Of a DNA stretch of 64,000 nt, positions 34,931 to 42,955 are shown one piece after another. Origin of the DNA: JAVVHH01 sp964657565 (GTDB lineage: Bacteria; Pseudomonadota; Alphaproteobacteria; Acetobacterales; Acetobacteraceae); assembly GCA_964657565.1 (NCBI GenBank), contig CAZZVQ010000001.1, positions 1-64,000 on the forward strand. The letters run 5' to 3'. The position numbers and the translations under genes are program-made. Position 1 is the stretch's first letter, and every line of letters begins with the position of its first letter. The notes under the pieces are model-generated. The model was not told the origin of the DNA and ran no database searches. It was given only the letters and a program-made list of their open reading frames with translations.

Positions 34931-36334
34931 ATGACGAAACTGTTTTCTGGTGCGCAGCTGCGACGGTTGCGTGAGCGCCGCGACTGGACGCAGGTCCGTC
35001 TCGCGCGCGAGCTCGCAGTGTCGCCCAGTTATCTCAACCAGATAGAGCGTAATCAGCGGCCAATGCCTCCGCCGCTGATGCACAGACTGGCGGCCTTGTT
35101 CGGCGTGGGGCTGGATTATTTCGATGACGTCGAGACGCTGCGTCAAGCGCAGGCGATCCGCGAGGCGATGGCCGACGCGCTGTTCGGCCCAGAGCCATAC
35201 AGCGTCGCGGAGGCGCAGCGGCTCGCCGACCAGTCGCCAGAGACGGCCGAGCGTTTCCTGCTGCTCTACCGCGCGTACCGCAACCAAGCCGAGCAGCTCC
35301 AGTCACTGCAAGAGCGAGGCGAGATTCCCGAGCCGACGGGAGCGTATGAGGAGGTGCGGGACTGGGTGCAGGATCACAACAATTATTTCGACACGCTCGA
35401 TCGGGCGGCGGAGCAGCTGGCAGAGACGATCGAACTGACTGGAGAAGCACCATGGGGCTCGATCGCGGCCCGGCTCGAGCGCCACCACGGCATCAAGGTA
35501 TCGAGCGAGCCGGCGCTCCTGCGTGACGGGCTGGTCTGGCGCCTGGAGCGCCGTGAAGCCAGGCTACTGCTTGCGGAGGAAGCGACACGGGAGAGCCGGG
35601 TGTTCTGGATGGCGCACGTGCTCGGGCTGTTGGAGCACCGTGACCTGATCGAGCGGATCCTTCGCCGTGCGCGGCTGACGACGGACGGGGCGCGGGCATT
35701 GGCGCGCGTGGCGTTGGCCAACTATCTGGCTGGGGCGCTGATCATGCCTTACGCGCGTTTTCTCGAAGCGGCTCAGTCGGTTCGATATGATATCGAGCGA
35801 CTGCAAACCCGGTTCGGGGCTAGCTTCGAGCAAGTTTGCCATCGCCTCAGCACCCTGCAACGGCCGGGTCTGCAGGGAATTCCGTTTTATTTTCTCAAGA
35901 CCGATATCGCTGGCAACGTCATCAAGCGCAGCAGCGCGACGCGTTTCCAGTTCGCGCGGATGGGTGGGCCATGTTCATTGTGGAACGTCTATCGCGCCTT
36001 CGCCGCCCCGGGCCAGATGCATGTGCAGTTGGCGATCGCGCCGGATGGCGCGACGTATCTGAACGTTGCTCGAACAGTGGGCCGCGAGGGGGGACATTAT
36101 TTGGCGCGGCCGCGGGCGGTCGCGGTGGTTCTAGGATGCGAGGCGGAGAATGGGGGGAAGATGGTCTATTCCGCCGGCCTGGACTTGCAGGACCAGAGCA
36201 TCGCCGTCCCGATCGGACCGGGTTGCCGGGCCTGCGGGCGAACGCAGTGCCGTCATCGGGCGGTGCCGCCGCTCGGCATGACGCTCGACGTGGGCACGCG
36301 CGAGCGAGGGCTGGTCCCCTACAAGATGCGCTAA
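34931..36334 (+). CDS. prpR: Short-chain acyl-CoA responsive regulator, PrpR/RamB/MccR family
   Basis: 467 residues. An N-terminal XRE helix-turn-helix (LRRLRERRDWTQVRLARELAVSPSYLNQIERNQRP) is followed by a helical IrrE-like region and the DUF2083 effector domain. The C-terminus has C432-x2-C435-x4-C440 (CRACGRTQCRHR), which matches the cysteine cluster that ligates Fe-S in mycobacterial PrpR. Relatives sense propionyl-CoA or acetyl-CoA and control methylcitrate or glyoxylate genes. Divergence from prpC supports the propionyl-CoA version. The gene also converges on the CuMMO operon, and its putative site recurs upstream of pmoC. Confidence 0.9.
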   Translation: MTKLFSGAQLRRLRERRDWTQVRLARELAVSPSYLNQIERNQRPMPPPLMHRLAALFGVGLDYFDDVETLRQAQAIREAMADALFGPEPYSVAEAQRLADQSPETAERFLLLYRAYRNQAEQLQSLQERGEIPEPTGAYEEVRDWVQDHNNYFDTLDRAAEQLAETIELTGEAPWGSIAARLERHHGIKVSSEPALLRDGLVWRLERREARLLLAEEATRESRVFWMAHVLGLLEHRDLIERILRRARLTTDGARALARVALANYLAGALIMPYARFLEAAQSVRYDIERLQTRFGASFEQVCHRLSTLQRPGLQGIPFYFLKTDIAGNVIKRSSATRFQFARMGGPCSLWNVYRAFAAPGQMHVQLAIAPDGATYLNVARTVGREGGHYLARPRAVAVVLGCEAENGGKMVYSAGLDLQDQSIAVPIGPGCRACGRTQCRHRAVPPLGMTLDVGTRERGLVPYKMR

Positions 36335-36373
36335 CCGCTGACGCCAATTCGCGGAAACATTCATGAAGGCGGC

Positions 36374-36409
36374 TCGATGCGACGAGGTGATCCCACCCGA
36401 TCGCATCGA
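36374..36409. terminator. Inverted repeat between converging prpR and thiolase genes
   Basis: TCGATGCGA at 36374-36382 and TCGCATCGA at 36401-36409 are perfect 9-base arms around an 18-base loop. It lies in the 82-base space between the two stop codons and could end transcription from both sides. There is no T-run, so Rho-independent action is uncertain. Confidence 0.45.
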
Positions 36410-36416
36410 ACCTTGG

Positions 36417-37589
36417 CTATGTCCGCTCGATCGCGATCGCGGTGGCCTCACCACCCCCGATACAGAGCGTCGCGACACCACGCTTGAGCCCATGCTGCTC
36501 CAGTGCGTGCAACAGAGTCACCACGATGCGCGCGCCCGACGCGCCGATCGGGTGGCCAAGGGCGCAGGCGCCGCCGTTGACGTTGACGCGATCGGCCGGC
36601 AGTCCGAGCTCGCGCATCGCCGCCATGACGACGACCGCGAACGCCTCGTTGATTTCCCAAAGATCGACGTCCTGCATCGACCATCCGGTCCGATCGAGCA
36701 ACTTGCGGATGGCGTCGACTGGCGCCGTCGTGAACCATGCCGGCGCTTTGGCGTGGGCGGAATGAGCCACGATGCGTGCGGTGGCAGGCAGGCCGCGTCT
36801 CTCCGCCTCGGACCGTCGCATCAGGACCAAAGCGGCAGCGCCGTCGCTAATGGAGGACGAGTTGGCGGGCGTGACCGTGCCGTCGGCGCGAAAGGCGGGT
36901 TTCAGCTTCGGGATCTTCTCCGGCCTGGCCAGAGCCGGCTGTTCGTCTTGCGCGACCTGGTCGTTGGCCACCTGCACGGGCACGATCTCGGCGGTGAACC
37001 GTCCCTCTGCGATGGCCCGCTTGGCGCGGTCGAGCGACCGAAGGGCGTAGCCGTCCTGGTCTTCACGGGTGAACTGATAGTGAGACGCACAATCCTCGGC
37101 GAAGGTGCCCATCAGACGCCCCTTGTCGTAGGCGTCCTCGAGCCCGTCGAGGAACATGTGATCGAGCACCTTGCCGTGACCCAGCCGGTAGCCGCCCCGC
37201 GCGCGCTCGAGCAGGTACGGCGCGTTGCTCATGCTTTCCATCCCGCCGGCGACGACGATGCCGGCCGAGCCGGCGGCGATCGCGTCATGACCGACCATGA
37301 TCGCCTTCATTGCCGAGCCGCACACCTTGCTGATGGTGGTCGCCGGCACGTGCTCGGGCAGCCCGGCCCCGAGCGCAGCCTGCCGTGCCGGCGCCTGGCC
37401 GAGCCCGGCCGGCAGCACGCACCCCATATACGTTTCCGACACCTCCTCAGCCGCGAGGCCAGCCTGCTTGAGCGCCGCACCGATCGCGGCGGCGCCCAAT
37501 TCGGGAGCCGTCTTGCCCTTGAAGGCGCCGAGGAAGCCGCCCAGCGCCGTTCGGGCCGAGCCAGCGATGACGATGGGATCCTCCAGCAT
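36417..37589 (-). CDS. Thiolase (acetyl-CoA C-acetyltransferase type)
   Basis: 390 residues, complete. The nucleophile Cys90 is in TISKVCGSAMKA, GGMESMSNAPYLL follows, and the second catalytic pair is in GGACALGHPIGASGAR and CIGGGEATAIAIE. It cleaves acetoacetyl-CoA or 3-ketoacyl-CoA with free CoA, or runs in reverse for polyhydroxybutyrate synthesis. As last gene of the CuMMO operon after an acyl-CoA ligase, a role in beta-oxidation of acids made from alkanes is the simplest inference. No acyl-CoA dehydrogenase or hydratase is present next to it. Confidence 0.93.
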   Translation of the reverse strand: MLEDPIVIAGSARTALGGFLGAFKGKTAPELGAAAIGAALKQAGLAAEEVSETYMGCVLPAGLGQAPARQAALGAGLPEHVPATTISKVCGSAMKAIMVGHDAIAAGSAGIVVAGGMESMSNAPYLLERARGGYRLGHGKVLDHMFLDGLEDAYDKGRLMGTFAEDCASHYQFTREDQDGYALRSLDRAKRAIAEGRFTAEIVPVQVANDQVAQDEQPALARPEKIPKLKPAFRADGTVTPANSSSISDGAAALVLMRRSEAERRGLPATARIVAHSAHAKAPAWFTTAPVDAIRKLLDRTGWSMQDVDLWEINEAFAVVVMAAMRELGLPADRVNVNGGACALGHPIGASGARIVVTLLHALEQHGLKRGVATLCIGGGEATAIAIERT

Positions 37590-37592
37590 CGC

Positions 37593-37691
37593 TCAGGCCG
37601 CCTTCGCGATGTTGATCACCTGCACCTGCGTGTATTTGACGGGCAGCGCCGGGCCGAACTGCTCTTCTTCCAACAGCTTGAACTCTGGCAT
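37593..37691 (-). pseudogene. Aldehyde dehydrogenase fragment (32 residues)
   Basis: The small frame reads MPEFKLLEEEQFGPALPVKY and ends VQVINIAKAA. EEEQFGPALPVKYT matches the conserved C-terminal ALDH segment in which Glu-Gln/Ile-Phe-Gly-Pro precedes a beta strand. All catalytic parts are missing. It lies between the acyl-CoA ligase and thiolase genes, where an aldehyde dehydrogenase would complete an alkane pathway. I infer a deletion scar; it could instead be a short expressed peptide. Confidence 0.5.
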
Positions 37692-37703
37692 GGTTTGCTC
37701 CGA

Positions 37704-39344
37704 TTAAGCGGCTGCACGCCGCATGAGGTGGTCGGCATACTGGGTGCGGAGCACGGTCTTCTGGACCTTCCCCGTCGCGGTGTGCGGGATCTCGTCGACG
37801 ACGATGATGTCGTCCGGCAGCCACCATTTGGCGACCCGCTCGGCGAGGAAGGTGCGCATCTCGTCGGGGGAGACTCCTTGACCGGGCTTCATCACCAGGA
37901 TGAGAAGCGGGCGCTCGTCCCACTTCGGATGACGCACGCCCACCACGGCGGCTTCGGCCACGGCCGGATGGCCGACGGCGGCGTTCTCGAGATCGATGGA
38001 GGAAATCCATTCTCCGCCCGACTTGATGACGTCCTTGGACCGGTCGGTGATGCGCATGTAACCGTCCGGATCGAGCGTGGCGACGTCACCGGTCGGAAAC
38101 CATCCGCCGGGCTGCAGAACGTTGCGGTCGAGCCCGAAATAGCCGTCGGCGATCCACCAGCCGCGGATCATCAAGTCCCCGAAGGCGACGCCGTCGTGTG
38201 GCAACGGGTTGCCCTCGCCATCGACGATGTCCAACTCGACCCCGTACGCGATGCGACCCTGCTTGCCGCGCAACTCGGCGAGCGCCGCGCCGCTCAGCCC
38301 GTCATGCTTGGGGAGTGGCGTGTTGACGACACCGAGCGGGCTGGTCTCGGTCATCCCCCAAAGTTGGGTGACGGTGACTCCATGCTCGCGCTCGAACAGC
38401 TCGATCAGTGCCGGCGGGCAGGCCGCGCCACCGATGATGAGGCGCTTGAGCGTGCGCGGCTGCTCGCGTTTGGCCTCGAGATGTTGTGCGTAGCCGAGCC
38501 AGATCGTCGGCACGCCGCAGCTGACCGTGACCCCTTCGGCCTCGATCAACTCATGCAGGCTCGCCCCGTCGAGCTTGGAGCCGGCGAGGACCATGCGGGC
38601 GCCGACCAGCGTTGCCGCATACGGAAGGCCCCACGCGTTGGCGTGATACATCGATGAGCCGGGCAACAGCACGTCGCGCGCCGACAGATTGAAGTTGTCG
38701 GGAACGCAGGAGGCGTAAGCGTGAAGTATTGTCGACCGATGCGAATAAAGCACGCCTTTCGGATCGCCGGTCGTACCGGATGTGTAACAGAGTGATGACG
38801 CCGTGTCTTCGGCGAAGCTGGGCCACTCGAGCGTGCCGTCCTCGGTGGCGATGAGGGTCTCGTAAGCGACTAGATTGGGCACATCGAGCGCCGGCAGCTC
38901 GTCTTGCGTGCAGAGCGCAACCCAATACTTTACGCTCGGAGCCTGCGAGGCGAGCTGCTCGACGAGGCTGGCGAACGAGAGGTCGAAGAACATGACCTTG
39001 TCTTCGGCATGATCGACGATGTAGCGGATCTGCTCGAAGAAGAGGCGCGGGTTGACGGTGTGGCAGACGAGGCCGGAGCCGCTGACGCCATAATAGATCT
39101 CGACATGTCGATGGGTGTTCCAGGCGAGCGTGCCGACGCGGTCTCCGAAGTCGAGACCCAGCTTGGCCAAGGCCTGGGCCAACTGCTTGGATCGTTTGGC
39201 AGCGTCGCGGTACGTGTAGCGGAAGATCGACCCGTCATGGACCCGAGAGACGATCTCGGTGCCGCCATGATTGCTCGCGGCATGCTCGATCAAAGTGGAA
39301 ATCAGAAGTTGGCGGTTCTGCATGCGTCCACGCATGGGCGTCAT
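37704..39344 (-). CDS. Fatty-acyl-CoA ligase (AMP-forming, AlkK/FadD3-like)
   Basis: 546 residues from the ATG overlapping the hydrolase stop (ATGA). The adenylate-forming motifs are complete: CYTSGTTGDPKGVLYSHRS (P-loop), MYHANAWGLPYAAT, QLWGMTETSPLGVV, GWFPTGDVATLDPDGYMRITDR and the catalytic Lys in TATGKVQKTVLR. The HANAWGLP segment is characteristic of medium-chain enzymes such as AlkK. It converts the carboxylic acid to acyl-CoA with ATP. In alk plasmids alkK also lies in the alkane hydroxylase operon, and here it follows the CuMMO genes, so it probably activates alkane-derived acids. Confidence 0.9.
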   Translation of the reverse strand: MTPMRGRMQNRQLLISTLIEHAASNHGGTEIVSRVHDGSIFRYTYRDAAKRSKQLAQALAKLGLDFGDRVGTLAWNTHRHVEIYYGVSGSGLVCHTVNPRLFFEQIRYIVDHAEDKVMFFDLSFASLVEQLASQAPSVKYWVALCTQDELPALDVPNLVAYETLIATEDGTLEWPSFAEDTASSLCYTSGTTGDPKGVLYSHRSTILHAYASCVPDNFNLSARDVLLPGSSMYHANAWGLPYAATLVGARMVLAGSKLDGASLHELIEAEGVTVSCGVPTIWLGYAQHLEAKREQPRTLKRLIIGGAACPPALIELFEREHGVTVTQLWGMTETSPLGVVNTPLPKHDGLSGAALAELRGKQGRIAYGVELDIVDGEGNPLPHDGVAFGDLMIRGWWIADGYFGLDRNVLQPGGWFPTGDVATLDPDGYMRITDRSKDVIKSGGEWISSIDLENAAVGHPAVAEAAVVGVRHPKWDERPLLILVMKPGQGVSPDEMRTFLAERVAKWWLPDDIIVVDEIPHTATGKVQKTVLRTQYADHLMRRAAA

Positions 39345-40156
39345 CCTCGATGATTGTGGGTTGCGGAAAAGGCAAGCAGGCGCGCCGCGAAGGATTGAGG
39401 CAGGCGCGCATGGGGCTCGGTGGTTGGGCACAACGCCACGCGGTGAGCATTCCGGCAGCCAGGAAACTCGACGCAGTCCGCGACCGTGCGCGGGAGGGGC
39501 GCGCAGCCCAGGCATGCTGCCCAGACCGACGCGTTGTGCTGTCCGTAGGACGGGAAACGCTCGTCGGCCGGGTTGTGCAGGACGAGCACGTCGCTCGCGC
39601 CGGCGCAGCCTTCGGCGGCCAGGTCGACGGAGTCGATCCCGGCCGCGCTCGCGATGATTGCGGCCGGCGGGTCACTCAAGGCGGCAAGTTGGGCAATCGT
39701 GGCGCCGTCGGAGTGCCCCGCATAGACGATCTGCGACGGGTCGATACACCAGCGCGACCGCACGACCGCCGGCACGCGCGCCTGTGCGGCGACGGCGGCC
39801 CGGCCGAGCGGGAGATGATCGCTATAAGCGACGATCCATCCCTGTCGTGTCGCTTTTTCGGTCAGACCATAATACCGCTCTGCACCGCCACGGGCGAGAC
39901 CGGCCGGTGGGAACAGCACAAGCAGCCCGTAAGCGCGGCCGGGCCGGTAGTCCGACGGTGTTACGACTGTCACGCCCAGTCCGTCTTGGGTCCGCACCCC
40001 GTCGTTCCGGCCGGCGACGCCGGTGGCACCGGGCGCACAGGCTAGGAAGCCAGTATCACCGGCGGGGGACGGGAGCGGGAGCGGGGACGGCCACAGGACG
40101 ATGAGGGCCGCACCCGCCAGCAGCGCCGCCGCGGCGGTCCGAAGCCTAGCGGCCAT
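39341..40156 (-). CDS. Secreted alpha/beta hydrolase (PHB depolymerase/feruloyl esterase-like)
   Basis: 271 residues from MAARLRTAAAALLAGAALIVL, a signal peptide or anchor. The start lies 11 bases inside the preceding CopD-fusion gene. The nucleophile is in IVYAGHSDGATIAQLAAL, with an acid in HNPADERFPSYG; paired Cys residues (WCIDPSQ, CLGC...DC...GC) suggest disulfides. Family members cleave polyester or hydroxycinnamate esters. Its place in a CuMMO operon is unusual. It might release esters formed with the alcohol product, but that is a guess. Confidence 0.75.
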   Translation of the reverse strand: MAARLRTAAAALLAGAALIVLWPSPLPLPSPAGDTGFLACAPGATGVAGRNDGVRTQDGLGVTVVTPSDYRPGRAYGLLVLFPPAGLARGGAERYYGLTEKATRQGWIVAYSDHLPLGRAAVAAQARVPAVVRSRWCIDPSQIVYAGHSDGATIAQLAALSDPPAAIIASAAGIDSVDLAAEGCAGASDVLVLHNPADERFPSYGQHNASVWAACLGCAPLPRTVADCVEFPGCRNAHRVALCPTTEPHARLPQSFAARLLAFSATHNHRG

Positions 40157-42053
40157 GCAGCGCCGCCGATCGTATCTCCGGCTCCTCAGCAAGTGCTTCG
40201 AATTGCCGCGTCAGCGTTTCGGCATCCGCTGCTGGCTCGTCGGACCGCCACCGCGCCCGGACGAAGTGAAACCGGTCGATAAGCCATTCCAGCCGCGGAT
40301 TTGTACGTACCCTGTCAGACCAGTCCTGATCTGCCAGTGTGCGCCGGTAGTTCGACCAAGCCGTGGATGCCGCGCCGTCGCGATCGATCATGAGTTGAAG
40401 CCCCGGCCGCGCTCGTGCCGCTTCGGCCAGTTCCGGCGGCACCACGACGACGATGGTCCCGCCCGCCTGAGCAACGACGGGTGCCGCCGCGGCGAGAGCG
40501 TCGAGCCGGGTGAGTTCCGAGCTGTCCTCGATGAGCACGAGCAGCGTGCCGGCCGGGCCGCCCAGGGTCGACAGCAAATGGACGCCGTCCGGCCCGTGCA
40601 GCCGGGTTTCGATCGCCGGCAGCCAGGGATCATGCGGCACGACAGTCGCGCCGATCGCTCGCGCCTCGTAGCCGAGGCTCCGCGCCATCAACATGTCGAT
40701 CAGGTTCCAGCGCTGCGCTGGCGTCAGGTCTCGGGCAAAGCCAGGCATCGCCGAACCCGGATAGCCGTTGCTGATCCACCAATAGAGATCGCCATGAGTG
40801 TGCAAGCCGAGATGCGGCGCGGTCAGGTCGGCTGGGGGCGGGTTGAGCCCGGCGGCGGCGGCTCCGTCGCCGTGGCCCGCATCACCGTGGCAGGCCGCAC
40901 AGTTTTCGGCATAGAGCGTGGTGCCGCGAGAGATCGTATCGGCGCTGAAGCCGGCTGGCGGATGGAGGAAAGTGGTCGGGTAAGCGGGGACCGCGGCCGC
41001 CGGCAGGGCAAGCGCAGTCCCGACAACGAGCCCGCAAGCGGCGAAGCCGACGGCCCAGCTTCTCGCACCGTGCCGGTTCGCGAGCAGCGCGCCGCCGGCA
41101 CCGACCACGAGCGCCACGGCGCCGCCAAACATCCAGCCGACAGCGCCAGGCGTCGTCTGCGCGGCAACGAGCGGCGCCAGTCGCAGCGCGAACGGCCAGT
41201 CGAACGAGACGTGTGCCGCAGGCGGCAAGCCGGCGAGCGTGGCCGCCGCCAGCACGACGGCCAGTGCGAGGACCGCTTCCCAGGTCAACACGCGACGCTG
41301 GCCGTCGTCGCAAGCCGTTCGAAGCCGGCGTCGAATGGCCGCCGCACAGCCGAGTGCCGCGGCCACCAGAACGAGCTTGATGAGCAAAGTTTGACCGTAG
41401 GCGGTGCCGATCATCGCCTCGGCGGGATCGACTGCCCACCGCGCGAGGATAACGCCGGTGATCAGCACGAGCCCCATCGAAGGCAGCGCTAGGCGCGAGA
41501 AGCTCGCGAGCAGGAGCGGAAGCGGCGGGCGATTACCGCGATGATTGCCGGACAAGAGTACCAGTGCTGGCAGCGTTCCGGCCCATGCGCACCCTAGAAC
41601 CGCGTGTATCAAAGCGGCGGCACTGATCAGTGTGCTGCCGGAGTCTGCAACTGGATGCGACGCCGACACGCCAGCCGCGACCGCGAGTGCCCCGAGGCCG
41701 ACGGATGCCCATGGGCTCACTCGCGCCCTGGACAACGCGGCTGCCGTGGCGAACAAGCCTAGTTGAGCCAGCATGGAAACGCCGGCCGCCGTTCCCGCCG
41801 CAATTCCGATCGACAGCATAGGATCGAGGATCGGAGCGGTGGCGCACATGGCCTCCTCTGCAAAAAGCGAGAGATGCAGCATTGTCGCCATCAGCCCGGT
41901 GACGGCGGTCGCCGCCGCCAGGCGCTGGACCCGCAAGACCCGGTCCGCCGGTAGTACGTGCGAGCGTGCCAGACACTCGGCAATGCCGCAGCCAACGAGG
42001 CTCGAACCAGCCGCCAGTTTCAAGCCACCCGCTGCGTGCAGGACGAAGCTCAT
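40146..42053 (-). CDS. CopD-type copper transporter fused to cytochrome c and a thioredoxin-like tail
   Basis: 635 residues in three parts. Residues 1-350 hold about eight to nine membrane helices with CopD features (HLSLFAEEAM, HAVLGCAWAGTLPALVLL, FSRLALPSMGLVLITGVILA). A monohaem cytochrome c domain follows with C385-A-A-C-H389 and a distal Met436 in GSAMPGFA. The last 160 residues look like a thioredoxin fold (TLLVLIEDSS...GGTIVVVVPPEL) without a CxxC. CopD moves copper across the inner membrane. Fusion to a cytochrome could couple copper redox state or electron flow to the adjacent monooxygenase. It starts 11 bases after the CopC-fusion stop. Confidence 0.8.
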   Translation of the reverse strand: MSFVLHAAGGLKLAAGSSLVGCGIAECLARSHVLPADRVLRVQRLAAATAVTGLMATMLHLSLFAEEAMCATAPILDPMLSIGIAAGTAAGVSMLAQLGLFATAAALSRARVSPWASVGLGALAVAAGVSASHPVADSGSTLISAAALIHAVLGCAWAGTLPALVLLSGNHRGNRPPLPLLLASFSRLALPSMGLVLITGVILARWAVDPAEAMIGTAYGQTLLIKLVLVAAALGCAAAIRRRLRTACDDGQRRVLTWEAVLALAVVLAAATLAGLPPAAHVSFDWPFALRLAPLVAAQTTPGAVGWMFGGAVALVVGAGGALLANRHGARSWAVGFAACGLVVGTALALPAAAVPAYPTTFLHPPAGFSADTISRGTTLYAENCAACHGDAGHGDGAAAAGLNPPPADLTAPHLGLHTHGDLYWWISNGYPGSAMPGFARDLTPAQRWNLIDMLMARSLGYEARAIGATVVPHDPWLPAIETRLHGPDGVHLLSTLGGPAGTLLVLIEDSSELTRLDALAAAAPVVAQAGGTIVVVVPPELAEAARARPGLQLMIDRDGAASTAWSNYRRTLADQDWSDRVRTNPRLEWLIDRFHFVRARWRSDEPAADAETLTRQFEALAEEPEIRSAALHGR

Positions 42054-42063
42054 CGGACCGCGA

Positions 42064-42951
42064 TCACTGCCTGATGGTGAAGGTGTAGTCGCCGGCCGAG
42101 CGGTGTCCGTCTACTGCGAGCACGGTCCAGTGCACATGAAAGCTGCCGCCTCGGAGCAGTGACACCGGGATCGACACCGTGGTCGCATTCGCGTCGACCG
42201 AGGCTTGGCCGGCCGGCACGCTCTTGCCGCCGTGTTCTACCGTCACCTGGGCGAACTTGGGCTCGATCTTGCTGCTGAACCGCAGAACGATGCTGGTTGG
42301 AACGTCGGCAATCTCGACATCGGCCGGCGGTTCGGTCGCTATGAGCGCGGTATGCGCTTGCGCCAGACCCGGAAGCATCACCAGCGCCGCCGCCACCGCC
42401 GCGCTCACGGAACGTTGGCGCCGGGTGCCGTAGAAGAACAGGCCGACGGCTGCCGCGATGACCAGGACGCCGCCGATCGCCATATGATGCCACATCCGGT
42501 TCTGCCCGACGCTGAACGGAAACTGCGACACGCTGCTCAACCGCTCCCCAAGCGTGACGATGCCGACATATTTTCCGGGCTCAGCGAAGTCGGTTCGAAT
42601 TGCCACCGATCCGGTCGGATAGAGTTGCGGCTGACGTTCGAGCAGCACGGGCGCTCGCTCGATCGGCCCATCGGTTTGGCGCACGATCTTGAAGCCGAGT
42701 GGGATATCGCGCATCGCGTCGTCGGCGAAATCCAGAACGATCACGGTCTTCCCGGTTTGCGGAATGTCCTCACAGAACTCTGCGCGTGTCTTCTCCGGCT
42801 GATAGCCAGTGAAATGCATCCAATACGTGCCGATGGTCAGACGGCAGACATCCTGATCCATCGCGACGCCGCCATGGGCCAGAGCCGCTCCCAAGGGAGC
42901 GGCGGCCAGCGCCAGGGCGAAGGCGAGAACTCGGACGAAGCGCGCGCCCAC
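42064..42951 (-). CDS. Membrane-anchored CopC fusion protein
   Basis: 295 residues from a GTG four bases after the pmoB stop; this start gives a clean signal peptide ending ALA-H26. Residues 26-150 form a domain I do not recognise, beginning HGG and holding Cys36 and Cys60 (CRLTIGTYWMHF, EFCEDIP). Two hydrophobic segments follow (about 158-176 and 183-199), the second ending AQA-H200. From H200 to the end it is CopC: HTALIATEPPAD, FSSKIEPKF and HVHWTVLAVDGHRSAGDYTF, with the N-terminal His and C-terminal His copper ligands. CopC binds periplasmic Cu(II), and this version would hold it at the membrane beside the monooxygenase. Confidence 0.8.
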   Translation of the reverse strand: MGARFVRVLAFALALAAAPLGAALAHGGVAMDQDVCRLTIGTYWMHFTGYQPEKTRAEFCEDIPQTGKTVIVLDFADDAMRDIPLGFKIVRQTDGPIERAPVLLERQPQLYPTGSVAIRTDFAEPGKYVGIVTLGERLSSVSQFPFSVGQNRMWHHMAIGGVLVIAAAVGLFFYGTRRQRSVSAAVAAALVMLPGLAQAHTALIATEPPADVEIADVPTSIVLRFSSKIEPKFAQVTVEHGGKSVPAGQASVDANATTVSIPVSLLRGGSFHVHWTVLAVDGHRSAGDYTFTIRQ

Positions 42952-42955
42952 GGAC

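Noticed and set aside
36363..38657. A 764-residue open frame on the plus strand
   Set aside because: It runs antisense through the thiolase and ligase genes, is rich in His/Arg/Asp without motifs, and is an expected result of GC-rich codon bias.
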